Positions 40,126 through 52,483 are shown, counted from the stretch's first letter. The stretch: 64,000 nucleotides of DNA from Ostrinia nubilalis (GCF_963855985.1 NW_026973566.1:1-64000), one strand, 5' to 3'. Numbers and translations are program-made. The notes: a model not told the origin generated them from the letters alone.

Positions 40126-41861
40126 TTACTTAACCAGGGCTTCCACCTCATCATAACCAAGGGTAAGCAGCCATTTACTCAGAAGGGCTTTACACTTATG
40201 TGATGTTAGAGGGTAAATGTTCAGTACTTTATTAACCTTGTTGTAAAGTTTGGGACTTATATAATCATAATGATGCTTTGCCAATACCAACCTACACCCC
40301 ACTGTAACACATACTATGTCTTTTCTTCTTTTAGGCAGCGATATATTTGGATCAAAGACAAGGTCTTTATGTTTACGCAAAACAACACTTACGATGAACA
40401 ATTTTCGGACAGAAAGAACCTCCCAGAAGCAGAAAATTTCTATGGTGGGATATCTGATTGGCTTCGATGCCATTACTTTCAGAACTGCCCTTTGAGCCCG
40501 TTCAAGCTGTATTAACTTTGTTTTACCAGCGGCTCCCCAAACTGTAATGCAATAAGTAATTATTGCCTGGGCAAGAGCAAAATAGGCAGTTCTTAAAGTG
40601 GCTAAGTCTGCGCCAATTCTGAGTTTACTGAAAACAAATATTAGTTTTCTAATGCGTGACGTCATGCATTTGATGTGTTCACTCCATGATAGGACACTAT
40701 CGACCATGACACCCAGGTATTTAATAGTGTGCGTGCGTGATATTGGGACACAAAAACAAGGAGCAACTGAGTTCATACAACATTGGTGAGCAGATATGGT
40801 AAATGACGAGTTAGGCTGTGATGCGACCGTAGGAGCAAATGTGACAAATTTAGTTTTAGTCAAGTTTAATGTAAGCAGATTTCTAGACAGCCACATCATA
40901 ACCGAGTACAATGCGGACTCAGCATAAGAGCGCGTCTCGTCCCAACTCCGTCCATGAACAATGATTGCAGTGTCATCAGCATATGTAACAATTTTGCTAT
41001 TCAGTAAGTTCAATTTACACAGATCATTTATATATATCAGGAACAGAGTCGGACCGAGAACGCTGCCCTGAGGAACACCATACGCTATCGACTCAGCTCG
41101 GCTCGTGATATTTCCAATCGTAACGTATTGCACCCTGTCAGAAAGGTAGCTCATGAACATATCTAGTACAATACCTCTAATACCTATATGGTGAAGTTTA
41201 GAGAGCAGAATGGAGACAGATACAGTGTCAAATGCCTTTGAGAGATCTAGAAATATACACAGTGAATTTAATTTACGGTTTAGATTTTTTATTACGGTAC
41301 TGGTTAAATCTAAGACGGCATCCTCCGTACTCTTTCCGGATCTAAAACCAAATTGGTTAGAAGCAATTATTTGTTTTGAGTTTAAGTAATTAATTAGTTT
41401 ATTATTTATTATTTTTTCAAGAATTTTAGATAAAATAGGTAAGACAGATATTGGCCGATAATTGTTGACACTGTACCTGTCCCCACTCTTATAAATGGGA
41501 TGGACCAAGGCTCTCTTAAACACCATCGGGAAAGTACTCGTAGAAAAACAAAGGTTGAATACGTGACACAGAACATATGCCTTGCCTCTTTAATTAAAGA
41601 GGTGGGAATACCATCACAGCCCGTCGCACAGCTTTGTCGTAGTCCCAAAATGATGGCCTCTATTTCTCTCTCGTCAGTGTCCAGAAGCGCCATGGAATCC
41701 GACATAGAGACAGACGGCTCCTTAAGGGTGGTTAGATGTGACGCGTCAAGGGGGTTCCTAATTATACTGGAAGCCAAATCTTTGCCTACGTTCGCAAAGA
41801 AATTGTTTACAAAATCAGCAGCTGCCTGCGGATCATTATGAGTGGTCAGTAATAGTGGTGG
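40126..41861 (-). pseudogene. CR1/Jockey-like LINE reverse transcriptase that split capsid copy 2
   Basis: The minus strand encodes NNYRPISVLPILSKILEKII, FLDLSKAFDTVS (A), GVPQGSVLGPTLFLIYINDL (B) and TYADDTAIIV (C), running to a C-terminus near 40126. A frameshift at about 41.53 kb separates it from the upstream LGLRQSCATGCDGIP segment. The 5' end is at about 41861, directly joined to capsid codons (..FQD). No endonuclease is present. The LINE was 5'-truncated on arrival. Confidence 0.85.
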
Positions 41862-42125
41862 ATGTCTTGAAATAGAAATAATACTGGGTTATTAATGAAA
41901 TGCACATTTGATACTGTTTTCTTTTTTGTTATTCAAAACATTCACTTTACCCTCAATGTATAAAGTGCTGAGTGAAGGCAGCACGTATAAATCTTGTTGA
42001 TTTATAGGTATACGTATTTCATCATTCTTGTTAAAACTTGTCACATATAGTTTGTATGAGTGATATTCAAAACTTTCAATACTATTGTTGAACGAGGCCT
42101 GTTGAGCTATATTTAAAATATTCAT
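41862..42125 (-). pseudogene. Major capsid gene of copy 2, N-terminal part
   Basis: From the ATG at 42125 it reads NILNIAQQ..FNNSIESFEYHSY...SFNKNDEIRIPINQQDLYVLPS, close to the copy-1 capsid. An early frame change occurs after the NVLNNK segment. Sequence similarity still continues to ..FQD, where the LINE joins at 41861. The remainder of the gene is at 22.77-24.02 kb, 17.8 kb away. Confidence 0.88.
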
Positions 42126-42268
42126 TTTAGTAAGCCCACTAATCGAAGAAATTCTTTATTATTTTTTGTTAACTTCTTTTTAAGCTGGAGCGGTGCGCCT
42201 TTCTGTAGAGCTCTTTTTGAAGTGACTTGAATACATGGTGCAGAAGGGTTTTTATTGAAATCAATCAT
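42122..42268 (-). CDS. 48-aa basic protein, copy 2
   Basis: Same length and layout as the small gene at 7921-8067, with ATGA overlaps at both ends (42265-42268 and 42122-42125). It shares MI.FNKNPS near the start and PLQLKKKLTK.NKEFL in the second half, with most differences conservative. Its open frame amid broken neighbours indicates that the gene was selected before the copy decayed. Confidence 0.8.
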   Translation of the reverse strand: MIDFNKNPSAPCIQVTSKRALQKGAPLQLKKKLTKNNKEFLRLVGLLK

Positions 42269-42925
42269 TTTTTCCTGAAATGAAGGTACAGTTGAACTTC
42301 TTCACCGCGTAAATTTATCTGTTTATTTTCAGCGTCCAACAATCTTATATTGATAGCACTAATTGAACTTTGATTAACTGGGAAATATATTAGGTTCTTG
42401 GGTATTTCTATAATTTTGTATCCAGGTGGTACATTTGGTACAAATTCGTAGATAATATGACTTGCTTTTCCGTTGACAAATGAACCACTAACTACATCAC
42501 ATTCGATTCGCACGATGGTTGTTGATAAAATGCTGACCGGATACTAAGATTCAGTACTTATATTTGCAAAGATAGTTTCCGAACCATTTACCAAGTGATT
42601 CACTTTTGTTGAAGTGAACATCTTTAGAACATAAAATATTTGTCTTCAATGTATTGTTATTACAAGTCAATCTTAGTACAGTGTTTTTAATATTACTTTT
42701 CAAATAATCACAAATATCCTGGAGTTCATAAGACCCTTCAGGAATTTCAATGACTTCATTTTCGCCATAGTAGAATTTATTGTTTCTTTCATCAATATTA
42801 GGAATAGAGTTAAATGTTGAAAAATATAAAAGACCACATTCATAGTCTCCACGTAATTCCAATGTTGGTGAGTAGTTAGTAGTTAAAGAGGCTCCGCTGC
42901 CAGTTATAGACACAGTGAAAGACAT
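42265..42925 (-). pseudogene. Minor capsid gene of copy 2, broken
   Basis: It matches the copy-1 minor capsid protein from MSFTVSITG to the C-terminus. A small deletion/frameshift near 42.58 kb and a TAG near 42.545 kb (a Lys AAG codon in copy 1) disrupt it. The rest is well conserved. Confidence 0.85.
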
Positions 42926-42941
42926 TTTTATACTGACAATT

Positions 42942-43330
42942 TTATTTATTTCTTACATCATATAAATGCTTTTTCCAATACCCTCTTAAAAATTTTAAAC
43001 AAAGATGGCCACAGTTTGTAGTACCAAATGTTTGATAAGGAACATAGTTATAGTTTATACTAAAGTTGTGTAAATATTGAATCAATTCTAATGGAGGCTT
43101 CAAATTTCCAAAACTGTCAAAATATTCAGCATAATTGTTTTGCTTTACATATGCTACCCAGTGAGTTCCAGGATTTCTGGAGCTATCCAAATTTAATATC
43201 CCGCATTCAATTTTTTGGGGTTTTGAAGGTAATTTATCCCTCATGAAAACTCCTCGAAAATATGTAATGTCAATAGCGTGTTCTAATATATCCAGATTAG
43301 TGAGAGCACGCCTGGGTAGCCGCTTTATTA
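42942..43330 (-). CDS. Adenain-like protease, copy 2
   Basis: Catalytic segments GTHWVAY, YFDSFG and YQTFGTTNCGHLCLKFL are intact. As in copy 1, the protein-coding similarity extends upstream of the first ATG (43244) in frame (RALTNLDILEHA) as far as the PLA2 stop, and the AAAAAAC-TAA slippery arrangement is kept near 43330. The frame itself is unbroken, but its presumed upstream partner (PLA2) is dead. Confidence 0.8.
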
Positions 43331-45203
43331 GTTTTTTGAGGTGTTCAAATACAAGCCTGCTCCGTTTTTAAGAGGTTTAAGGTACAATCCTTTTCCAAGG
43401 GCTACGGCCTCCATCATTCTGTTATGTCGTTCAGATTCCTGAAGACTTTTCTGTGCAGCCTTAGAATCATTAACAGCCTTTGCAATTCCTGCCGCTCCGC
43501 CAGCCAGTGAACCCAAAGCTGACAATCCCGCAAAAAATGGGTATTAGCGGTAATAGTCCTCCAGTCTTTGGGATAGGAATACAGCGTGGTAAACGTATTC
43601 CTCTTTTATTCGTAAATAGTTTTTTTGCAGCAGCATAGGCATGTTTTATAATGAATTATTTTTAGATTTTAACTTTTTCAAATGAGAGTGTATTTTCTTC
43701 ACACCTGACATAAATAATTTTACACTACCACCAGCTCTAAGTTTAGTTTTCATTGCATTTTTTACTATCCATGAAGCAATTTTTTCTCCTTTTCCTGAAT
43801 CTTTTGATTTTAATCTCTTCTTGGCCATTTTTAGAAGTTCTAAGTCAGCTTGATGTCTTATATTTGAATCACTATTATTATAAGCGATATCGTGATACAT
43901 ACATGCGTTATCCAATTTATTTATACCACGTTCACCCTTCTGTAATCTTTTTTAGGGTTCCGTACCTCAAAAGGAAAAAACGGAACCCTTATAGGATCAC
44001 TTTGTTGTCCGTCCGTCCGTCTGTCAAGACCCTTTTTCTCAGGAACGCGTGGAGGTATGAAGCTGAAATTTATATCAATTACTCAGGTCTACTGTCCCTT
44101 GAAGCTGTGAAAAAATCAAACTTCTAAGCCAACGCAATCAAAAGATACAGCCGTTTATGCCGCAAATTTTCGACACTTGCAAGGGAATCAAAACCTACAG
44201 GGTGCTTCCCGTGAACTCAGAATCTTGAAATTTGGTACGAAGCAACGTCTTATAGCATAGATAAAGGAAAAATTACGGAAACCATAAATTTTTAGTTACA
44301 TCACATAATATATATTTTTTTAATAATTTTAAACTTACTACCCATTTCCTCATAAACGCGTAGAGGTATTAAATTGAAATTCATACCAAATACTCAGGTC
44401 TATAATACCTTTAAGCTGTAACAAAATCAAACTTCTATGTCAACGCAATCAAAAGAAACAGCAATTTAAGCTGCATATTTTGAAACTCGCAAGTACTCGC
44501 AAGGGAATCAAAACCTAAAGGGTACTTCCAGTCGACCTAGAATCTTGAAATTTGGCATGAAGCAACGTTTTATAGCACACATAAAGGGAAAATTCCGAAA
44601 ACTTTAAATTTTTAGTTACATTACAAAATATATATTTTTTAATAAATATAAACTTATTACTTTTTTCCTCATGAACGCGTAGAGCTATCAAGTTGAAATT
44701 CATATCAAATACTTAGATCTAATTGCCTTTAACCCGTGAAAACCAAACAAAACCAAACCTTGAACCAGATTTCTAAATAGTGACTAAAAAACTTAGTAAA
44801 TAAATAACTTTAATAAAAGAACTTTCGCAAGTCTGCTGCAAGGCTAGTATAAGTGTTTCAGTTATATTATAGATAAATGATATATGTTAATATAAAATAA
44901 AGGATTACTTAAACGATAAAGAGATCTTTGTCTTAAATTTATGCTCCTCCTCCATCTTTCCCCATTGTAATGTTATGAATTTCATTTTGCAATAAAAATA
45001 CCATAGTTATGACTCGATTGTCGTAATGAACGAACTTTGTAAACCTTGCAGGTTTGTACGGAACCCTCGGTGCGCGAGTCCGACTCGCACTTGGCCGGTT
45101 TTTGAAGTTTTGTGCCAGGACCACAAAATTGATATCCAGGTAAATGTAACTCAAACGGTAAATTGTCAATTAACTTATTGATAATACCACTGCCTTTCTT
45201 CAT
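43328..45203 (-). pseudogene. PLA2-domain protein gene, copy 2, in three pieces
   Basis: N-terminal codons (45203 down to about 45104) read FELHLPGYQFCGPGTKL. A 1.15-kb repeat insertion follows. Then come LDNACMYHDIAY (a Glu-to-Asn change before the His-Asp pair) and the Lys-rich part (43.95-43.65 kb), then a frameshifted link and the C-terminal GGAAGIAKAVNDSKAAQKSL part ending at 43328. The calcium loop and catalytic His-Asp remain recognisable, but the gene is dead. Confidence 0.85.
43953..45103. mobile_element. Lepidopteran high-copy repeat inserted in PLA2 copy 2
   Basis: It starts AGGGTTCCGTACCTCAAAAG and ends with TACGGAACCCTCGGTGCG and CGAGTCCGACTCGCACTTGG, then CCGGTTTTT, strings I recognise as extremely abundant in moths and butterflies. 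Inside, a unit of about 300 bp (ACGCGT.GAGGTAT..A....AAATT) is repeated a little over twice. Non-coding and non-autonomous. Class not certain. Confidence 0.75.
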
Positions 45204-45339
45204 CGATGATTTGAAGTGAATGGAAGGAATAATATTGCGTTATAATTTATATATTTGTCGGAGAATGGTCAGAAGGGGCAGGACATTATGTTTCACCAGG
45301 AAGTTAAATAAAACGATGTATAGTTTTTACACTATAGAT

Positions 45340-45693
45340 TGTTGTATTTCGGTAAGAATACAATAATAACAATAATAATATTCGAGCAGTCTCACACACA
45401 GGTCCGAGACAACAATACCGAGCGGCGGGTAAGGCCAGAATGCCACGACTACGGTCGTGCTCGTTCTTTTATACAGCCATCCCCACCCAAACCGGCTAGC
45501 AGGTAGCGCCCGACCTGTCTCGGTACGGTCAATACAACTCCTTTTACTTACTGCAAACTATTTTATAACATAACTAGACATTTACAATAAATCAAATTAT
45601 AATTTATTACATTTAATGTTGTTATTATTATTTGGTTTTATTTTTATTAAAATGATTACTAAGTAATTACATGACAATCAATATTCTACGACA
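45340..45693 (-). repeat. Candidate 354-bp LTR (minus orientation) next to PLA2 copy 2
   Basis: On the minus strand it begins TGTCGTAGAATATTG and ends CGAAATACAACA (TG...CA). It contains a TATA box (GTATAAAAG, 45466-45474) and is preceded by a purine-rich AGGAAGGCCG. These fit a 3' LTR with its polypurine tract at 45694-45705. No second LTR or pol is seen, and no target duplication, so it marks a rearranged breakpoint of copy 2. Confidence 0.45.
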
Positions 45694-46659
45694 CGGCCTT
45701 CCTGACGCTTCACACGTCCTCGGGTGATGAGTACTCTTGAGAATCATCTGCAAATGAGATAAAATTTATGGATTATATTGCTCGGCCAAACCTGACTTCA
45801 AAAAATGAGGGTACTTTCTACTCAGAGTTTTTATACTACTTACTCAAAGGGTTCATACTACTCAAAGGGTACATACTACTCAAAGGGTTCATACTACTCA
45901 AAGATTTCATACTACTCGAAGATCTTATAAATGATCAACACAAAGGAAATTCTTCAATAAAACTAATAATGTATTTTATATCTTCTATACACAAAATTGA
46001 CACAAGTTACCGAATACCTAGCGCAGGTTGCCCAAACTTTGATTTTTGGGTATTTCACGTTCTTTTAATTTGTGATTTCTTATTGTAAAATGCTTAAATC
46101 TAAAAATTTTCTCAGATAACTATTTGCCCAAGGATCTATGCTATAGGATATAAATGTTTGTTAAATCGTTTTCACAGTATTTTTTATAAAAATTTCAGCT
46201 TGTAAACTGACGCTAAAGTGGAAATTTACAAAACCTGTGTGGACTTATCTTGATAGAATTCTTAAATACTAAACTAATCGCAATATTTTCTCAATTAACT
46301 ATTTAGACGACGAAATTGCCTAACTATTTATGCCTATAATAATATTTGTAGTATTACTGGTTAATGATTGTAACGAGTTGAAAAAGTACTGTTTTTGCGC
46401 CAAACGGCGTAAACGCTCTTAAAATAATTAGTGGTTTAATAGATAATATTAAGATTTTAAAATTAGAATAAATTATTTAGGGGTGAAAACCACCCCCTAC
46501 AGTAGCAACATTTTTATAGTTTAAAATAGAAGGTTTAATTAGTATATACACATTTTTAGATTTTAAATTTAGCAATATAATATATTTAAAAATAGGATTA
46601 CCAAGTTATTTGCAGCTACTTTTTGGGTAAACAAAACATTGTAAAATAAAAATATTATA
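45694..46659. other. Gene-free stretch with an 18-bp tandem repeat
   Basis: TTCATACTACTCAAAGGG and close variants are repeated five to six times at about 45833-45920. The open frame across it is a by-product of the repeat. The remainder to 46659 is AT-rich with nothing recognisable. Confidence 0.6.
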
Positions 46660-47337
46660 CAGGGTGGAAACGATAAGTGATCTCACTCGATTATTTCTAA
46701 ACTATACAAGATATCCAAAAACTGGTTACTGATCCTGAAAGTGCTTTACGAGCTCTATCCAACGGTACCAATAATAAGTTCCCAAATAAACTGGATCTAT
46801 CCGAAAAGTCAATGTTTCCGGCTTCCATACATTTAGTAAAATCACATAATATTAAAAACTATACAAGATATCCAAAACCTGGTTACTGATCCTGAAAGTG
46901 CTTCAGGAGCTCTATCCAACGGTACCAATAATAGGTTACAAAATGAACTGGATCTATCCAAAAATTCAATGTTTCCAGCTTCCATACATTTAGTACTGCC
47001 ACAGTCATGGCACTCATGCCTTGATAATATTATAGCAAGTAAAGCCTAAAACCAATGTTTTTCATGAAAATTTTTAAATAAGAATGCAATTTGGAGTTCA
47101 ATTTAAGTGTTTATTATTGAATAAAAAAATTTACACTTCCAATATTGTGTGGCTGGCATACATTTAGTATGGAGCCTGAAAACATTGAATTTTCGGATAG
47201 ATCCAGTTAATTCTGTAACCTATTACTGATACCGTTTGAAAGAGCTCGTGAAGCACTTTCAGGATCCATAACCAGTTTTTCGATATCTTGTATAGTTTAG
47301 AAATAATCGAGTGAGATCACTTATCGTTTCCACCCTG
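46660..47337. mobile_element. Foldback element copy B (678 bp), TA-flanked
   Basis: Intact relative of the element at 29776-34019: CAGGGTGGAAACGATAAGTG at both ends in inverted orientation, TA on both sides, arms over 100 bp and the same tandem duplication in the left arm. Non-coding, so a MITE of probable Tc1/mariner type by its TA target. Confidence 0.8.
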
Positions 47338-47837
47338 TAGAAGGGGTGGCCAAAAAATTTTGGTTAAAGTGTCGTTCGATAGAGCCCTTTACACCCTATC
47401 CAACGACACCATCAAATCCCGGGCGTCACCAACATCGGGGAATATTTTGGGCCTGGAATGCAAAGTGAACTCGCCCAAAATCTGCACTAATAAGTTGGGA
47501 ATTACCAGGTCATTGTCTTTAAGTTGATATAATTTGGAAATTAAAAGCTCTACAAAAATTTCACTATTTTTGCCGGTATCTTGGGCCCAAGTCTTCGATA
47601 GTTCATGCAAAAAATTTCAAAATTCTGAACTTGTAATTTTCGAAAAATTATTTCAGGCACAAGGGGTAGTTTTTTCAGAATTTCTTTTCAGCAAGAAAAA
47701 ATCCATTTTTACATAGTTTCAGATCCTAGCATTAAATTATTTTTAAATTAGTTAACAAAAATACAAGGTCATTTTGAAATTTTTGGCAAAAATCATAAGT
47801 AAAATTAAATAGGTTACAATTAAACTTAAAAATATAA
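47338..47837. other. No recognisable feature
   Basis: About 500 bases of AT-rich DNA. Frames here are short and resemble nothing I know. Confidence 0.3.
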
Positions 47838-50550
47838 TTTATTTATTTTATTTATTTATTTATTTATTTAAGGCTCACAAAACAAGTTACAGTCATATTC
47901 AGGCACAGATAATATTCCATAGATTAATCTAAACCGCAACTCTAAACATGTGTGCACAGAATGAATTGAAAATGATGAAATAAAGAGGGTAAGTAGTGTT
48001 AGTTTAACTTATTTTATGCTTAGTATTTAATGTTAATAAGTGTTATTAAAGTTTACAAAGGACAACTTGACTTTATATTCAGGATATCTCTCCTGAATTT
48101 GGACAGCTTAGAACAGAATATGTCCAAAGAAGAGTGTTCAGTGACAGTGTCATTATAAAGTCTGCACATTCTGGTTATAGGGTTGTAAAAAGAGGTATTG
48201 TTTTTGTAGACTTGGAGCGAAAATAATTTTTTGATAGGGTTTCGGGATTTGTAATGAATGTTAAAATTAAGAAGGGAAAGAAGATTTGGTGAATCAAGTT
48301 CAGAGTGCAAAATCTTGTGCAGACAGACCAGTTCAAGACATTCACGTCTGGAGGCCAGAGACGTCATTTTGAAGCGCTGTAGCCTTGCCCTGTATGACCT
48401 ATATTCGCGACCCAAACCCAATCTGAAGCAAAGAATATTCAGAAACTTTCTTTGGACACCCTCAATTCGGTCCGAGTGAACATTATAGAATGGCGACCAG
48501 ATTACACAACCATACTCCAAGATGCTTCTGATCAGTGAGTAGTATAGGCATATAAGGGTAGATTGGTTCTTGAAGTCCCTTGTAGAACGTGTGACAAAGC
48601 CAAGGAGTTGAGTACATTTGGAGACAATATGGTCGTAATGACAACGAAATGAAAGACCCTCGTCAAAGTACACCCCCAGGTCTCTGACAACGGATTCGCG
48701 TCTTAATACAAATCCGTGTAGAGAATAATCATAATATGTTTTATTTTTAGAAGTACCAAAAGATATAACAAGGCATTTGTTGGTATTTAAGAACATATGG
48801 TTATCAGAACACCACTTGGCCACCAATGACAAGTTCCTCTGCAGTTCAGAACAGTTTCCAAGATCATTAATTTCTAAGAAAATTTTGAGATCATCAGCGT
48901 AGAGCAAGCAGGGAACCGTTAGTTGTTCAGCCAGGTCATTGATGAAAATCGAGAATAGCAACGGTCCCAGATGCGAGCCTTGCGGAACACCGGAGGTGAT
49001 CGCTGTCGGCGATGAAAGATGCCCATGTACACTTACTATTTGACTCCTATTATCCAGATACGATTCTAGCCAGCGCAGTAGACTGCCGTGGACACCATAA
49101 CCCTTGAGCTTCCGACAAAGTATGAAGTGATTTACCTTGTCAAATGCCTTAGAGAAGTCCGTGTAAATGGAGTCCACCTGGCGTCCCCGAGCAAAGGCCG
49201 AGCAGAGATAGTTCTTGTATTCTAAAAGATTACTCACTGTCGATCTTTTCTCGATGAACCCATGCTGGCGAGGGGACAGATGTTGCTTGAAGAAAGAATA
49301 GAGAATGCCATAAGTCACAGATTCGAATAACTTGGCGAAGCACGATAAAATGCTGATTGGCCGGTAGTTTGTACATTGGTCTTTTGCTTCTGATTTATGG
49401 ATTGGAATTACATGAGCTATTTTCCAATAAGTGGGAAATTTTCCTGTCCTAAGCGAGTTATTAAAAATTATGTAAAGTGGTGCACATAGCTCATCGCAAC
49501 AACTCTTTACAAAATGTGGAGGTATTCCATCAGGTCCCGCGCCCTTACTGCCGTCAAGACTCTTGATCTTAGCTTTTATACATTTTAAGTCGATTTCAGC
49601 AGTTGATAATGAGAAGTGATGATGAGACTCGGTCGCGTACAAGGTGTCATGGCTCTGTTTACTTTCAAATACCGACCCAAAGTAACTGGAGAACATGTCA
49701 CATATTTCTTCAACATTTGAGGAAATGGTGTTTCCATACTTCATTGTCAGGGGCATTGAAGAAGACGCTTTTTTACCATTGACATATTTAAAGAAGTACT
49801 TGACATTATGTTTTATAGAAGTTTCAACTGAATCAAGATAACTTTTGTAGCATTTTTGTAGGAGAGACTTACAGCGAGTGCGAAGAAGGCAAAAAGTATC
49901 ATAGTCCAGTGGGTTACCGTATTTCCTGTATTTTTTATGGTATTTGTTTTTTTCTTTCATGCAGCGTATTAGAGCCGGACTAAACCAGCAGGGAAACTGA
50001 TGGATTTTTTTGTTTGTTAGAGGTGTATGTTTATGAATAATTTGGTTTAGTTTTTCATAAAATGTATTCACAGTTACATCAATATCATCACCCGCCAGAC
50101 AGTCATCCCAATCGATTGAGCTTAGATCACCCCGAATACCATTAAGGTTACACTTATAGAAGTTAGGTCTTTTTCGATGCGTACCAGAAATAACCTTCGG
50201 TGGTAACTCTGAAGTAGAAAAGTCTATTAAGAGTGGTGGGTGATGGCTATCCATTCGACTAAGTGCATCAGCGCCATATACAGAGAGTGAACTCTCAGTG
50301 CTTAGAACGAGATCAAGAATTCGATTGTTCTTGTTAGGTATACTGTTGAACTGTCTCAGATTACACAGTGAATAAGATTCCAAAAAAAGTTGAGATTTTG
50401 CATCAGGTGCGGGGGTGGGAATCATGTCGATGGAATCTGAAGACTTAAGCCACTGAATGTTACATGCATTAAAATCTCCAAGACACAAGAAACTAGAGTT
50501 ATCTTTAAGTTGAAGCAGTCTTCTTTGGAAATTAAAGGTATTAAGTAAAT
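47838..50550 (-). mobile_element. 5'-truncated Jockey/CR1-like LINE with open RT frame
   Basis: The coding frame is 50488-48053 (811 aa), and the endonuclease is cut before its CLGDFNACN motif; the last endonuclease motif (MDSHHPPLLIDF) is present. The RT carries NYRPISILSCFAKLFE, IYTDFSKAFDKVNH (A), SGVPQGSHLGPLLFSIFIND (B) and LLYADDLKIFL (C), then an intact C-terminal domain. The 3' UTR ends in a (TTTA)n tail at 47838-47871. The frame is uninterrupted although the start is missing, so the insertion is young but was dead on arrival. Confidence 0.85.
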
Positions 50551-50875
50551 GCTAATGTACTAAATATGGCCCTAATGCATACGTCGATCCTAGTTTTATG
50601 CTTTGCACATGTCTTTGTAATGAACTTTATTAATTAGACGCAATTGTTTAGTTTTCAATTAATTTTAGATCATAATTATGCATGAACCGATACTTGTTTT
50701 GTGTTCTAATTGAATTACTCACGCTTTTGTAATAAAGTTTATCAAGTAAATACAATGAGGATCATTTCGATTTTTAGCTGTGAATGCAGATTTATAGGGC
50801 TAAGAAATCCTTAATAAACAGTCCAAAAATTTTTGTTCTACGACAAAAATTGACGAAGTTATGGCCAAATTACTA
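50551..50875. other. No recognisable feature
   Basis: AT-rich spacer between the LINE 5' truncation and the TRIM-like element. Confidence 0.3.
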
Positions 50876-51626
50876 TGTGGGATATGATGCTCAACCAAAA
50901 TAAGGAAGCTAGATGTTAGTGCTTCCTTCCGAGCGGGTGTTGTGCTCGGGGACCAAGGTCCAATTTACACCATCTTGGTTTGTCTATATATACTTGGCAG
51001 GATATAAAACTCCGTCACCGCGATGCAGGTTTGTATGAGCGGCGGAGTGTGCCATAGTGTAGTAGTGACAGCGCCATCTGTCTGACTAGTTTGTAGTGGC
51101 GTCGCCACACCACTCCCCCCGGAAGAACCGGAGGTGGATGACGTCAGGATGAGCTCAGCAGTCTGTGCGTGATGAGCTTACAAGTGCCAGTATGCTCAAG
51201 TCTGCGGTGAGTCGAGACGAGCAGGTTGCGGTGCTCTATCCACGGTGAGTCGGGATAGTGAGCGGAGGCGTCTTCGATGGTCGGGCGTGGAGCTGGGCCA
51301 AAGCTGTACCCGTGACCAGTGAAGTGACGGTTTGCTTGCTGCCGAGGAACCAGGAAGGTCGGTTGCGATCTGCGATGGTCCCTGAAGGCTGGATGCTGGC
51401 TTGTTGAAGACTGGAGCTGATGACGGTGTGGCGGAGATGGTGAGGATGGCGGAGGCTGATGCCGAAGATGGTGGTGATGGAGGTTGCGTCTCACATCACG
51501 TCGGGGTCACCAATGTGGGATATGATGCTCAACCACAATAAGGAAGCTAGATGTTAGTGCTTCCTTCCGAGCGGGTGTTGTGCTCGGGGACCAAGGTCCA
51601 ATTTACACCATCTTGGTTTGTCTATA
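50876..51626 (-). mobile_element. TRIM-like LTR retrotransposon (minus orientation)
   Basis: Direct repeats begin TGTGGGATATGATGCTCAAC at 50876 and 51514. On the minus strand the left one is a complete 3' LTR, 50876-51108 (TGTGGCGACGCC...ATCCCACA), preceded by the polypurine tract CCGGGGGGAGTGG. The right one is a truncated 5' LTR (51514-51626), followed by a primer-binding-site-like TTGGTGACCCCGACGTGATG (51513-51494). The internal region is only about 400 bp, with a His/Pro/Ser-rich leader frame and no pol. A deletion derivative moved in trans. Confidence 0.75.
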
Positions 51627-51985
51627 CAGGGTGTTGATTTCAATACCCGCCATATTTAGGGAGTTGATTAAGTAGCTTATTCTGATCACGAATCAGCAAA
51701 AAAACTGACTTCAAATTTTTTTTTTATTATATTTTAAATATCTACGATTTCCATAATCGACCACTACAGTGCAGAATAGTCCCCCAACGCAAACGGCGCG
51801 CGGCCACAAAATATAACAGAAGGTAAACTCATGTATGTACCTCGCTTTGCATACCTCTCTCGCTCGCACGCTCGGCCGTCGCGCTAGGGTTGTCTTGTCA
51901 TGTGTTGCGTTTATTTCGTTATGATAGAAAAATGTTACTCTTAATACTATGCAAGAAAGACAATAACAGATATCCACGTATATAT
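51627..51985. mobile_element. Left part of a TA-target element with CAGGGTG end
   Basis: It starts CAGGGTGTTGATTTCAATAC directly after a TA inside the truncated LTR, matching the terminal hexamer of the foldback elements. No right end is in view because the gypsy LTR begins at about 51986. No gene seen. Confidence 0.5.
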
Positions 51986-52460
51986 GGCGTACCTTTTTAA
52001 TTATTATTATGAGCCTAAATAATTATGAAATATATAGAATAATATGTAATTTAATTATTTTTGTATAAAATTAATTTATATCTTATCGGTTTTAATTGCC
52101 GATCACGTTTGCTGTAGATATCCGGTTCCGTTTAGTTTATAAAAGCGAATATAATTAATAGATATTTTTAAATATAATTTAATCAATTTATAAATAGTTT
52201 AAAATATTTATTCAGTATTTTAAAAATATATTTTAATTATGAAATGAATTGTTAATAAAATAAGTCTATTGAGTGACTTGTTTTGTACAAAGTGTCGTGA
52301 GTAGTGGTGGGGTTGTTTGTCACTTACAGTATTTAAGTCATTTGTCGTTGTAGCGATGGCATTCGCATTTGAACCGTGGTATAAGGTGTTACTCTGCCCG
52401 ATTGTGATCAAGTGTAATATTGTAATTATAAATAAAATTACAAGTGATTATTGAAACTTA
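51986..52460 (+). repeat. 5' LTR of a Ty3/gypsy element (approximate end)
   Basis: Sequence from GGCGTACCTTTTTAATT at 51986 is repeated without indels from 63464. The copies agree for 537 bp up to the window edge with one mismatch noticed. It holds AATAAA near 52430. The LTR/internal border is uncertain, because the right copy continues into gag as well. The TGGTATCATTTATC just after 52460 may be the primer-binding site. Confidence 0.7.
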
Positions 52461-52483
52461 AATGGTATCATTTATCACCCGAA

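Noticed and set aside
44020..44800. Frames within the lepidopteran repeat at PLA2 copy 2
   Set aside because: They reflect the ~300-bp internal tandem repeat of a non-coding high-copy element.
45768..46088. 106-aa open frame of LLKGFI repeats
   Set aside because: It arises from the 18-bp tandem repeat, with no initiation context or homologue.
51144..51494. Minus-strand His/Pro-rich 116-aa frame as a host gene
   Set aside because: It lies exactly between PBS and polypurine tract of a TRIM-like element, so it is a leader or gag remnant.
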